From the NCBI GenBank assembly GCA_030841035.1, contig JAVEDI010000077.1, forward strand, positions 1-42,143: DNA of 42,143 nt, given 5' to 3'. The position numbers were made by a program, and so were the translations under genes. The notes below the pieces were generated by a model. That model made no database searches, had not been told where the DNA came from, and worked only from the letters and a program-made list of their open reading frames with translations. This DNA is from Actinomycetota bacterium. Its GTDB lineage: Bacteria; Actinomycetota; Actinomycetes; JACCUZ01. Below, piece after piece: positions 16,877 to 25,190 of this stretch (positions are counted from its first letter, which is position 1; each line of letters opens with the position of its first letter).

Positions 16877-17319
16877 ATGTGCCCCGAGGCGACCGATGTG
16901 GGCGCGTGACCGGCACCGTACGGAGACCCGGGGCATGCCGCGACTCGGTAGGTGCCGTGCCGCTCGTGTCGGGCCAAGGCCCGACGCACCAATCGCTTGC
17001 CGACGCGACGGGGCTCACCGTGCGGGCTAGAGGGGGGCGACCGCCCCATGAGCCGTCGCCTCGGACCCGGCCCCATGCCCTCCTCGTCCGTCCGCCACAA
17101 CGCCCCCCGCACCACGACCCGATCGCCGCCGCCCCTTCTCGCCGCCTTCCCACCCCCTGCCCTCCATCTGCCCCGTCGCCCACAAGCTCTTCGCCCCTTC
17201 TTCGACCCTTCTCCCGCACACCTAGGTATCGGGGCGATACCGCGGCTGCGCGTCGAACCGAGCAGCCGGCTGTTGGCAGACCCCGATGAGCCGGTGCAGA
17301 TGTGGTGCAGGCTGGTGAC
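16877..17319. other. Gene-free spacer with a hairpin and a pyrimidine-rich tract
   Basis: No gene is supported. A perfect 8-bp stem with a two-base loop (GTCGGGCC/GGCCCGAC) lies at 16968-16985 and may end the metallo-hydrolase transcript. From about 17050 to 17225 the plus strand is strikingly pyrimidine-rich (runs of CCCC, TTCT, CCTTCTTC), the minus strand correspondingly purine-rich. Base composition changes sharply after 17300 into the lower-GC operon, so this may be a junction between DNA of different origin. Confidence 0.4.
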
Positions 17320-19053
17320 ATGTCTTCCGAATGGAGATTGATCGGCCAGACAACAGACGCTGCCCACTCGCACTCGATCGAAGTCGTGCGGACGCTCACG
17401 GACGACGAACTGGCGTTGCTCGACGCCGCTCAGCGAACTCTGTCTCGGTTGACGGCAACATCGCCTTATCAAGTCGCGTTGGACGCGTACCAAACCATGG
17501 TGGCCGCGTTCAATGACCATGGCCGTGAGTCGACGGAGTCGGCCGAAGTTCGCGAGGGACGAGCCCTGCACACATTCATTGTGTTCGCCGAGGCGGTGGC
17601 AACGGCGCCGGGTTTGATCATCGAGACTGCGGCCGACCTTGCCATTGACGCTGCGGACGTGGAAGCAGCCGTCTCCCACTTCCTCGCCTCAACAGAGTCG
17701 CGGCTGATAGACGAGGCAGGATCAACCGAGATTGGGACCCTGCGGTGGATTGCTCCGGGGGATGCGCCTGAGATCATTCTCGACAGGAAGGATGGACAAG
17801 CTATTCGGCTCGGTCCACTCTGCACAGCCACGATGCAGGGGCTGGCTCTCGCCATGGCGCACCTCCTGGTCGCGGCGAGCGACGCCATCGATGAAGCCAG
17901 TCGCCACGTTCGGCGTCTGGAAGCTGATGTCCTCTACGGACAACCAGCTCTCGCAAAGATCCCGATAGAGGGACTTCAAGAGCGCTCCTCCGTTGACATC
18001 CGCAACCTTCCAACTGATCTTGTTTCAGCTGCACAAGGAAGTCTGCGGCGAGCGCGCGCGTGGCTGCGAGAGTCCCCGCGATCGGTTGAGGGGCCAATTG
18101 CGGACGGCGATGAAGCCGCACCCGAGAATCTCTTCACCGAACCGTATAGCGGCGACGCTGCCGTCCAAGAGAGTCCCTCGCCGCCGACGATCGACGAAGA
18201 GACTCAGGAAGCCAGAACTGTAGGCGAAGACAACGCCGCCGAGATTCCGGTGGACGTTTCGCAGATCGCGCGTTACCTCTCGGAACAGTTGACGGCCGTC
18301 GAGCGCACATACGGGGCACTGCCCGGCTTGGAGGCTGCCATGGACGCTGGCGCCGAGGACCGTCAGGTGTACGGTTCGCTGTTGCGCCAGATCATGCTGT
18401 TGTTGGAGCGCTCGGAGGAAGCGCTGCGCGGCGCTGGGATCCCGCCGACGAAGATGGACTTGCCATTGCAGCCGTCAGAGTTGGCGAATCTGACCCTCGA
18501 TGAGGGTCAGCCTCTCCAACTGCTGCGTCAAGCGCAGATCGCTCAGGTTCTGGTTCTTGAGGAAGTTGTCCGCGCCCTCGATGCGTCGGGCCAGCCCGTT
18601 GAACTCGGTTTCGCTGGGGGTGGACGAATCGAGGCGGCTCGCTTTGACCCGTCAGCTCCGGGGCGTCTCCGCCACATGGTGCTTCAGTTGGCGCGGGTTG
18701 CAAATGCTGCGAATGACGCGGCGTCTCGCGCGGCCGGCCAAGCGGACGTAGACAGACGGTCTGCTGAGCAGGAGTGGTGTCTTCGGGCCGCCTATGTCTG
18801 CGCGGGGCAGGGACTGCACGAAGCGGCGCTCCTGTACCTCATGGCGCTCCCGAGGGATGAGTCGTCGCCTGGCAACGAGTGTTCTGAGCTCGCGATCCGC
18901 GCCCTCAACGAATTCGCCTCGGGCAAGGGCACATGCCCGCCTGCCGTGGCAGTTGTTCTCACAAGGTGGATGGCGCAGGTGGTCGCCGAGCACTCCAATG
19001 ACCCCGCGTCGGCCGGCAGGAGTGGGGTTGGTCCATCCGGGGTGGAGACGTGA
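17320..19053 (+). CDS. Unrecognised helical protein, first gene of an element-1 cargo operon
   Basis: I do not recognise a family. From ATG 17320 the protein has 577 residues, looks almost all-helical, and has no signal peptide, transmembrane segment or obvious catalytic motif. Two helical halves (about 1-240 and 300-560) are joined by an acidic, Pro-rich linker (E-S-P-S-P-P-T-I-D-E-E). The C-terminal part has W-C-L-R-A-A-Y-V-C-A-G-Q-G-L-H-E-A-A-L, reminiscent of helical-repeat proteins. An upstream GTG at 17302 is possible; neither start has a clear ribosome binding site. The stop overlaps the GTG of the next gene (GTGA), so the two are coupled. G+C is visibly lower than in the chromosome, indicating recent acquisition. 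Confidence 0.6.
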   Translation: MSSEWRLIGQTTDAAHSHSIEVVRTLTDDELALLDAAQRTLSRLTATSPYQVALDAYQTMVAAFNDHGRESTESAEVREGRALHTFIVFAEAVATAPGLIIETAADLAIDAADVEAAVSHFLASTESRLIDEAGSTEIGTLRWIAPGDAPEIILDRKDGQAIRLGPLCTATMQGLALAMAHLLVAASDAIDEASRHVRRLEADVLYGQPALAKIPIEGLQERSSVDIRNLPTDLVSAAQGSLRRARAWLRESPRSVEGPIADGDEAAPENLFTEPYSGDAAVQESPSPPTIDEETQEARTVGEDNAAEIPVDVSQIARYLSEQLTAVERTYGALPGLEAAMDAGAEDRQVYGSLLRQIMLLLERSEEALRGAGIPPTKMDLPLQPSELANLTLDEGQPLQLLRQAQIAQVLVLEEVVRALDASGQPVELGFAGGGRIEAARFDPSAPGRLRHMVLQLARVANAANDAASRAAGQADVDRRSAEQEWCLRAAYVCAGQGLHEAALLYLMALPRDESSPGNECSELAIRALNEFASGKGTCPPAVAVVLTRWMAQVVAEHSNDPASAGRSGVGPSGVET

Positions 19054-20422
19054 TCGCCAACTGGCGCGACCCATTGAGGCTTGGCGCAGGATTGCCGGTT
19101 GCGTATGCAAGCTTTGGCGGCCAGCGTCGCAGGGCGGTTGATGGCAGGGTCACATCAGCGCTGAATGACAGGCCTCGTGCATCGTTGGCGCTGGAGGTCG
19201 ACAGCGAGCATCCCGTCGACTATCTAGCTGAACTGACGATCATGGCCACCGCCGCCGGGTCCGAGAGAGTCTTGTTTACTGGCTTTGTCAACTCAGCAGA
19301 AGTGAACGGAAGCAGGGTTTCAATCGAGGCCATGGGCGCTTCTGAATTGGCTGAACGCAGCACTGGTCGGTTAGCGACGAGAAGCGTGCCCGCGGTTGAT
19401 GTAATCTACCTTCTGGCGCGTGACGCAGGATATTCGGACGACCGACTGAAGATTCAAGGACTGGACAGCCTTCCACTCGAACTGTTTCAGATCATGGTGC
19501 CGGTTGCCGGCATTGAACTCGATGCTTCATTGGATCTCGGCGAGGTCACTCTCTGGCCAGCTGAAGGCGACGGGCGTCGCTTTCCTTCCCTCCCGCGGTT
19601 TTTGACGATCTTGAGCTCAATTCCTTCGACTGTGTCGGCGTGACGTACGTAACCGCCAGACAAATGCACGCCGCCGAAGTCAAGGGAATGGCTCGCGTTC
19701 GAGTAGCCCTAGATGCACTGATGGCAACTGCCCTTTATGGGCTTTCTGTCCGACCTGACGGGTCAGCGATCCCGTACTCACGTCATGTCGCCCGAGCCCG
19801 ACCCCGCGCTCTAGGGGCTGTCTGTGTGACGGGCCTGACGACGGACCGCACTTGGACTCGCGCAACTGGTGCAAGCGACATCACCACGGCTGGTGATGCC
19901 GACTTGCTTAGCAAGCGCCTGTTCGACCTACAACAGCTGCCGCCGCCCCGGAACGTTCGGGATGCAATGGCCTCTCTACGCCGGGCCGCCGATCCAAGCG
20001 AACCTGCCGTGCAGCGCGCCCAGGCGCTGTGGGATGCAGTTGAGTTTCTTTGCGCCGGCACTCGAGTAGTGAAGCAGTTCTCGAAGCAAGACAAGCGTGC
20101 CATACGTGCGGCCCTTGACGAAGTTCAGCTGACATCCGATCAACGGTCGCGCCTCGATGAGGCACTCCAGTATCTCAACGCACCGTCACTCGCAATGCGG
20201 ATGCGCGCCCGAGCCAGCGCCGACGGCGTGCCGCTCTCAGAATCGGAGTTCGATCTGCTGCGCCGAATACGAGAGTCTCGGAATCATGCCGCCCACGGTC
20301 GAGAAGGGGCCACGTCGACGGACCCCGAGTTGCGTTTGGCTGTCAGCATAGTGGCAAGAATGATCATGTACCGCTGGCACACGGAAGCGGTGGAACACGG
20401 TAGTAAGGGTAGGTACGTGTGA
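19050..20422 (+). CDS. Unrecognised protein with a C-terminal HEPN-like motif; gene split by a frameshift
   Basis: Two overlapping frames appear to be one gene. GTG 19050 starts a beta-rich N-terminal part (W-R-D-P-L-R-L-G, then V-L-F-T-G-F-V) that runs out of frame near 19575-19605. The next frame already reads F-D-D-L-E-L-N-S-F-D-C-V-G-V before its first start codon at 19640, then continues to 20422, so a single indel in the TTTCCTTCCCTCCC run best explains it. The joined protein is about 456 residues. Its C-terminus is helical with R-E-S-R-N-H-A-A-H-G, an R-x4-6-H motif as in HEPN/Apea-like ribonuclease domains. Coupled to the preceding gene (GTGA). Function is unknown; a defence or toxin role is inference from the motif and the mobile context. 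If the shift is real the gene is inactive. Confidence 0.55.
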
Positions 20423-20558
20423 GACTCGACCTCTGGGAATTCGGACGTGCCGTAAGGCGCTTCCGGAGATGCCGATTCGACGGGCGTCGAGGCGGCGCTC
20501 ACCTGCCGCTCACCACGGAATGCAGCGCCAGTGCGGGTGCGGACGATGCATCGAGCAC
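20423..20558. other. Short spacer between the cargo operon and the integrase end
   Basis: An open frame from 20419 runs into the integrase on the opposite strand, but its amino-acid composition resembles an antisense shadow beyond about 20480. Nothing else is seen. Confidence 0.3.
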
Positions 20559-21683
20559 TTACGCCTTCGTCATCTGGCGAAGCGGAGGCATGTTGGCCAG
20601 GGCGAAGCTGGAGAGCGCGTCGGCGATGGCCGCGTCACGGTCCGCCGCGGCGTGCTGGTAGCGCATCGCCGCCGCAGGCGTCGAGTGCCCCATCCGCGCC
20701 ATCAGCTCGGCGAGCGTCGCCCCCGTCGCGGCAGCGAGGGTCGCCCCGGTGTGCCGAAGGTCGTGGAAGCGGAGGTCCGGCCGACCGGCTGCAGCACGCG
20801 CCGGGTACCAAGCCTTGTAGAGCGTGCTGGGCGCCAGGTGACCGCCGTGCCGTGCCGGGAACAACAGAGCGTCCGAGCCGGTCGCCACATGTTCGGCGAG
20901 GTGCATCTCGACCCAGGGCAGCAGGTGCGGCGGGATGGAGACGGGGCGCGTGCCGGCCGCTGACTTGGGGTCGCCGACGAACACCTGGCCGTCGACGCGG
21001 GTCACGCCGCGCAGCACGTGCACCTTCGCTGCCTCGAGGTCGACGTCGGACCGCCGCAGCTCCGCGAGCTCGCCGAAGCGCAGACCGCACCACGCGGCGA
21101 GCAGAACCATCAACCGGTACCGCTCCGGCATCGTCGAGGCGATCGTCTCGAGCTCGGGCAGGGTTGCCACCCTGGTCTGATGCCGGGTCTTGGCAGTCCC
21201 GGCTCCGCGAATGCGACACGGGTTGGCCGCGATGACGTCGTCCGCGACTGCGGTGGCCATGATCGTCCGCAGCAGCCCGTAGGCGTGCGCGCGCAGGGTC
21301 GGCGTCGACGCGTCGAGCGCGGCGTACCAGCCTCGGACCTTCACGGGGGAGACGCGCGACATCTTCAGCTTGCCGAGGCCCGGCAGGATCAGGTCGTCGA
21401 GCAGGTCCCGGTAATGCGCCCGGGTCCGCGGCTTGAGGTCCCGTCCGGCGAGCCAGCCGGCGGCGTACGTCGCGAGCGTCGGGTCGTCACGTGGCGTCGG
21501 CACCTCGACGACACCCTCGGCGTAGTCGGCCAGCCAGGCTGCTGCGTCGAGCTTCGTGTCGAACGTCAGCGGAGCGGAGCAAAGGGTGCCGTCCTCGAGC
21601 CGGTAGCGGGCCTGCCACCGCCGCGAGGGCAGTTGCCGGACGCTGCCGGATCCCTGCCGGCGGCGGCGCCGCGAGGTAGCCAT
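20559..21683 (-). CDS. int: Tyrosine site-specific integrase of element 1
   Basis: A 374-residue phage-type tyrosine recombinase that would integrate the element at tRNA-Val(CAC). The N-terminal arm-binding region is basic (R-R-R-R-R-Q near residues 5-10), a SAM-like core-binding domain follows (about 65-150), and the catalytic domain carries Arg202 (G-L-R-F-G-E), His307-x-x-Arg310 (H-D-L-R-H-T), His333 (M-G-H-S-T) and nucleophile Tyr342. ATG 21683 is preceded by GGGAGGG, and the upstream in-frame extension falls on the GTGCCAC repeats, so the shorter start is preferred. The gene begins about 140 bp from attR. Confidence 0.92.
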   Translation of the reverse strand: MATSRRRRRQGSGSVRQLPSRRWQARYRLEDGTLCSAPLTFDTKLDAAAWLADYAEGVVEVPTPRDDPTLATYAAGWLAGRDLKPRTRAHYRDLLDDLILPGLGKLKMSRVSPVKVRGWYAALDASTPTLRAHAYGLLRTIMATAVADDVIAANPCRIRGAGTAKTRHQTRVATLPELETIASTMPERYRLMVLLAAWCGLRFGELAELRRSDVDLEAAKVHVLRGVTRVDGQVFVGDPKSAAGTRPVSIPPHLLPWVEMHLAEHVATGSDALLFPARHGGHLAPSTLYKAWYPARAAAGRPDLRFHDLRHTGATLAAATGATLAELMARMGHSTPAAAMRYQHAAADRDAAIADALSSFALANMPPLRQMTKA

Positions 21684-21707
21684 TGACCCTCCCAGTGTCG
21701 CCTTTTC

Positions 21708-21738
21708 GTGCCATTGGCGTGCCACTACGGCGTGCCAC
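21708..21738 (+). repeat. Three GTGCCA(C/T) repeats beside the integrase (putative arm sites)
   Basis: GTGCCAT 21708-21714, GTGCCAC 21719-21725 and GTGCCAC 21732-21738, spaced 11 and 13 bp, lie between the integrase start and attR. The same heptamer occurs twice beside attL. This is what arm-type sites of the integrase would look like. Confidence 0.5.
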
Positions 21739-21823
21739 TAGTGTCCACGGCGGTCCGTCAGCGTTTTGATCTTGCCGCATAACCGCAGGTCAGAAGGCTA
21801 ATCCCGCTCAAAAGGGCAAGGCA

Positions 21824-21854
21824 AGGTCACTGGTTCGAAACCAGTATCGCCCAC
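21824..21854 (+). other. attR of element 1, also left end of element 2
   Basis: 31-bp direct repeat of 12057-12087 with one mismatch (A for C in the T-loop region). Sequence beyond it also resembles the region to the right of attL (degenerate terminator, GTGCCAC, then an xis-like gene), so this site is the junction between two related elements rather than between element and native chromosome. Confidence 0.82.
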
Positions 21855-22024
21855 CCAGAAAACCCCATACTGCGTAAGGGTCTTTCTTTTTCTCAAAGAC
21901 CCTCCGTGCCACACTGATTGGATCTTCCACATCGAGGTGGACTGCCGAGGTCGCGCGCCGACGTGCGGCGGGGTGGCGAGTGGAGCGGTCGCCCGTCACG
22001 GCGTGGGCGCGCTGTCTTCCGGCG

Positions 22025-22160
22025 CACGCAACGCTCCACCAGGGCCGTGACGGAGTCGACCGGGATCCGGCGGCACGAGCCGAAGTGAACGGGCTGGAGA
22101 TCGCCGTTCTGCAACAGCAGGTAGACCTTGCCGCGGCCGATGCCGAGCAGCTCGGCTGGG
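22025..22160 (-). pseudogene. Truncated xis homologue of element 2
   Basis: The minus strand encodes A-E-L-L-G-I-G-R-G-K-V-Y-L-L-L-Q-N-G-D-L-Q-P-V and then G-S-C-R-R-I-P-V-D-S-V, nearly the same as the element-1 Xis. The first dozen residues of the helix-turn-helix (start codon and T-P-R-E-A-A) are missing, cut at about 22160, and the last residues diverge after V-E-R. A non-functional relic. Confidence 0.75.
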
Positions 22161-22240
22161 TCCGGGTGGGGAGCTGGTCTCAGGGCGCTGCTGCCGTACA
22201 CGAGCGCTGTCTCGACGCTGGGTTCGACGATGATGGTGAC

Positions 22241-22909
22241 GTGCAGACGCGGGTGCTCGTGGTGGAGGACGACGACAACCTTCGGGACGTCCTGGTGCGA
22301 GGGCTGCGCGGAGAGGGCTTCGCGGTGACTACCGCCGTGGACGGTGCCAGCGCGCTGCGGACCGCCGTGACCAGCGAGTTCGACGCGACGGTTCTCGATA
22401 TCGGACTTCCGGATGCCGATGGGCGTGACGTCTGCCAAGCCCTTCGTGCCGGCGGCATGACCGCACCCGTCCTGTTCCTCACCGCGCGAGGGAACGTCGT
22501 CGACCGGCTGTCCGGCTTCGCCGCCGGCGGCGAGGACTACCTGACCAAGCCCTTCCACTTGGCCGAGCTCGTCGCCCGGCTACGGGTTGCCGTGCGTCGT
22601 GCGGCCGCGGCGCCGCCCCCCGGAGACCGACTTGGGGTCGTTGCGGATCCCACCACTCACGACGTCACAGGGCCGGCCGGCACGGTCAGTCTGACCCCGA
22701 CCGAGTTCCGGGTCCTCACCAGGTTGCTTGCTGCCCCTCAGGTGGTCGTACGCCGCCGCGAGCTTGTCGAGGCCGGCTGGGCTCATGGCTCACACGTCTC
22801 CGACAACACCCTGGACCAGTACGTCGCCAGGTTGCGACGCAAACTCGTGGACGTCGGCAGCGACGAGCAAATCGTCACCGTGCGCGGCGTCGGCTACCGC
22901 ATCTCGTGA
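22241..22909 (+). CDS. OmpR-family response regulator
   Basis: A 222-residue two-domain regulator. The receiver has the acidic pocket E-D-D-D (residues 9-12), phosphoacceptor Asp53 in V-L-D-I-G-L-P-D, Thr81 and Lys103 (L-T-K-P-F). The C-terminal winged helix carries L-T-P-T-E-F-R-V-L and V-x-x-L-R-R-K-L ending G-V-G-Y-R-I-S. GTG 22241 starts exactly at the receiver; the open frame extends upstream through the xis relic, which is not plausible. The stop overlaps the GTG of the kinase gene, so they form a cognate pair. The promoter must lie in or near the relic, suggesting the cargo was joined to a broken xis. Confidence 0.9.
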   Translation: MQTRVLVVEDDDNLRDVLVRGLRGEGFAVTTAVDGASALRTAVTSEFDATVLDIGLPDADGRDVCQALRAGGMTAPVLFLTARGNVVDRLSGFAAGGEDYLTKPFHLAELVARLRVAVRRAAAAPPPGDRLGVVADPTTHDVTGPAGTVSLTPTEFRVLTRLLAAPQVVVRRRELVEAGWAHGSHVSDNTLDQYVARLRRKLVDVGSDEQIVTVRGVGYRIS

Positions 22910-24237
22910 GCCGGCCCGGCACCCTGCGGAACCGGCTGGCGCTGGTGGCAGTCCTCACCACGAGCGCCTGGGTCATCGCACTCACGGCACTGTTCAACGT
23001 GCTGCTCTCGGCGCAGTTGCACCACCAGGCGGACCGGCTGCTTCGCACGCGCGCCCAGGCCGTCCTGTCCACCCTCGATGTGAACTCCGCAGGGCGGCTC
23101 ACCGTTCGGGAAACGCCGAACGACGCCGCCCTGGACACCGGAATCTGGGTATACGACAACACCGGGGTCATCGACCGGCCGCGAGCCCGGCCATCGGTCC
23201 AGGCGACAGCCGACCGGGTCGCCGCCACCGGGCGGGCCGTGTTCGCCGACGCGCCGGGTCACTCCTCGGTTCGGTTGTTCGCCCAACCCGCCCGCCTCGA
23301 CGGCCGACGGGTTGGCACCGTCGTCAGCGCCATCAACGTCAAGCCCTACCTGGCCAGCTCCCGAACGGCCCTCGTGGCCTCGGTCGGGCTCGCCCTCGCC
23401 CTGATTCTTGGGGCCTACCTGGCTACCCGCCACGTGGTGGCCCGAGCACTCGCGCCCGTGGTGGAGATGGCTGGCCAAGCTGAGCGCTGGAGCGCCCACG
23501 ACGTCGGACAGCGCTTCGGCCGCGCGCCGCGGCCGGCCGAGCTGCAGCATCTCGCCGAGGGCCTGGACGCGCTGCTGGACCGGATCGCCGCGGCCTTGCG
23601 GCACGAGCAGCAGCTCGCCGCCGAGATCTCCCACGAGTTGCGGACCCCGCTGGCCGTGGTCGCCGCCGAGACAGAGCTGCTGCGGACCGGTTCACCGAGC
23701 GATGCGGAGCGGCGGCAGGCCTACGCGACGATCACCGAGACGACCACCCGCATGGATCGACTGCTGGACGCCCTGCTGGCCCAGGCAGCCTCCGACGCTA
23801 CCGAGGCGCGAGGTCGCTGCGTCGTCCGATCCGTGGTGGACGCCGCCATCGCCTCTGCGGCAATGCGCCTGCCGGTGCGGATCCACACCGATCCAGAAGC
23901 CCTCGAAGCAGGTATCAGTCCTGAGGTGCTCGAGCGGATCCTGACGCCGCTGCTCGGCAACGCCAACCGTTTCGGTCAGACGTTTGTCGCGGTTAGCTGC
24001 AGGCGTTCCGGCCCGGACGTCGAGCTCGTGGTCGCGGACGACGGCCCGGGTGTTCCAGACGACTTCCGAGACCGGGTGTTCGAACCCGGGCAACGGGCCG
24101 ACCCTGGTGACGGCCACCCAGGCGCCGGCCTCGGGCTTGCACTCGCCCGCCGACTTGCCCGATCGGTCGGTGGAGACCTGACGCTGGAGCCTCCCGGCAG
24201 CCAAGGCGCCGCCTTCGCCGTGCGACTCCCTGCGTGA
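22906..24237 (+). CDS. Sensor histidine kinase, partner of the OmpR regulator
   Basis: 443 residues. Transmembrane helix 1 is at about 12-34, an extracytoplasmic sensor of about 120 residues follows, and transmembrane helix 2 is at about 155-175, leading to a HAMP-like region. The dimerisation H-box has phospho-acceptor His243 in E-I-S-H-E-L-R-T-P-L; the ATPase domain has L-L-G-N-A-N-R-F-G, D-D-G-P-G-V-P-D and G-A-G-L-G-L-A-L-A. It is complete. GTG 22906 overlaps the regulator stop. The signal is unknown; the COG4705 membrane protein 132 bp downstream is the likely target or functional partner. Confidence 0.9.
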   Translation: MSRPGTLRNRLALVAVLTTSAWVIALTALFNVLLSAQLHHQADRLLRTRAQAVLSTLDVNSAGRLTVRETPNDAALDTGIWVYDNTGVIDRPRARPSVQATADRVAATGRAVFADAPGHSSVRLFAQPARLDGRRVGTVVSAINVKPYLASSRTALVASVGLALALILGAYLATRHVVARALAPVVEMAGQAERWSAHDVGQRFGRAPRPAELQHLAEGLDALLDRIAAALRHEQQLAAEISHELRTPLAVVAAETELLRTGSPSDAERRQAYATITETTTRMDRLLDALLAQAASDATEARGRCVVRSVVDAAIASAAMRLPVRIHTDPEALEAGISPEVLERILTPLLGNANRFGQTFVAVSCRRSGPDVELVVADDGPGVPDDFRDRVFEPGQRADPGDGHPGAGLGLALARRLARSVGGDLTLEPPGSQGAAFAVRLPA

Positions 24238-24369
24238 GGCTGCGCATGTCGGTGACGAGCCGAACGGGTGGACGAGACTGCGGCTGGCCGGCCGGCGGCG
24301 CCGAGGAGGCGGCCCCCTTGACGCCGAGTGGTCAGGCGGCGTTCAGGTTCGGTGGGAAAGCCTGCAGAG

Positions 24370-25182
24370 ATGACCACCAGGACCGTCTCTAGATCTCGTC
24401 AGATGCTCAACAAGGTGCCCGAGGTCACCGTCTACTTTTGGGTTATCAAGATTCTTTGTACGACCGTGGGCGAGAGCTTCGCCGACTACATCAACGAGAC
24501 CCTCGGCTTCGGACTCACCAAGACCACCCTCTTGTTCTCCGTGGGCCTCTTCATTGCCCTGGTCGCCCAGTTCCGACTTAACCGCTACGTACCCAGCATC
24601 TACTGGCTCTCGGTCGTCCTGATCAGCGTTGTCGGCACGCTGCTCACCGACAATCTCACCGACGCCCGCGGCGTACCTCTGTGGATCAGCTCAACGGTGT
24701 TCGCCGTCCTCCTCGCCACCGTCTTCTCCATCTGGTACGCCCGCGAGCGGACCCTGTCGATCCACACCATCGTCACGACGCCCCGCGAGGCCTTCTACTG
24801 GCTGACGGTCCTCGTCACGTTTGCCCTCGGTACGGCGGTCGGCGACTGGACCCTCGAGCTCACTGGCTGGTCCCCAGGCAAGTCCGTCCTCCTCCCTCTC
24901 GCGCTGATCCTTGCCGTCCTGGTCGCTTGGAAGCTGGGCATGGGCCCGGTGCTCTCGTTCTGGCTGGCCTACATCCTCACGCGCCCGCTCGGTGCCAACA
25001 TCGGGGACTACCTCGCGTCTCCGCACGCAGACGGAGGTCTCGGCCTCGGCACTCTGGGCACCAGCGTGCTGTTCCTCGCTACGATCCTGGCGGTCGTCAT
25101 CTACTTGACCGTCAGCGTTAAGGACCGCACCGAGCCCGCGCAACTGAGTCAGCAGCGCACCCCGGTCAGCGACGACGTGTGA
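24370..25182 (+). CDS. COG4705-type multi-pass membrane protein
   Basis: A 270-residue integral membrane protein resembling the uncharacterised COG4705 family: about eight hydrophobic segments between residues 15 and 250, beginning K-V-P-E-V-T-V-Y-F-W. Four helices carry a similar small-residue plus acidic pattern (T-V-G-E-S-F-A-D-Y, G-T-L-L-T-D-N, G-T-A-V-G-D-W, G-A-N-I-G-D-Y-L-A), suggesting internal duplication and membrane-embedded acidic residues such as occur in cation carriers. ATG 24370 was chosen because it starts the family sequence; upstream frame is low-quality. It is followed closely by the UspA-like gene, with GAGGAG at its stop serving as that gene's ribosome site. Confidence 0.78.
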   Translation: MTTRTVSRSRQMLNKVPEVTVYFWVIKILCTTVGESFADYINETLGFGLTKTTLLFSVGLFIALVAQFRLNRYVPSIYWLSVVLISVVGTLLTDNLTDARGVPLWISSTVFAVLLATVFSIWYARERTLSIHTIVTTPREAFYWLTVLVTFALGTAVGDWTLELTGWSPGKSVLLPLALILAVLVAWKLGMGPVLSFWLAYILTRPLGANIGDYLASPHADGGLGLGTLGTSVLFLATILAVVIYLTVSVKDRTEPAQLSQQRTPVSDDV

Positions 25183-25190
25183 GGAGCCCT

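Larger units (their letters stand above)
12057..21854. mobile_element. Integrative (probably mobilizable) element 1 inserted in tRNA-Val(CAC)
   Basis: It is bounded by 31-bp direct repeats of the tRNA 3' end. Contents left to right: att and tRNA terminator, an Xis-like gene (-), a MobF relaxase (-, frameshifted), a gene-free region with short repeats, a metallo-hydrolase (+), an unrecognised two-gene operon (+) of visibly lower G+C, and a tyrosine integrase (-) next to the right end. No replication initiator, FtsK-like TraB or type IV secretion gene is seen, so it resembles a mobilizable rather than self-transmissible element. In the circular form the minus-strand order would be relaxase, xis, attP, int. 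Confidence 0.85.

Noticed and set aside
17027-17221. Gly/Arg-rich minus-strand frame
   Set aside because: Product of the pyrimidine-rich tract, low complexity, no start signal.
20419-20661. Possible third cargo gene overlapping the HEPN-like gene stop
   Set aside because: Its first ten residues look plausible, but it lies mostly antisense to the integrase end and loses protein character there.
21980-22240. N-terminal extension of the response regulator
   Set aside because: The extension is antisense to the xis relic; the receiver domain starts at GTG 22241.
22906-24237. Whether the element-2 kinase is degenerate like its surroundings
   Set aside because: All boxes (H, N, G) and both membrane helices are intact, so it is treated as functional.
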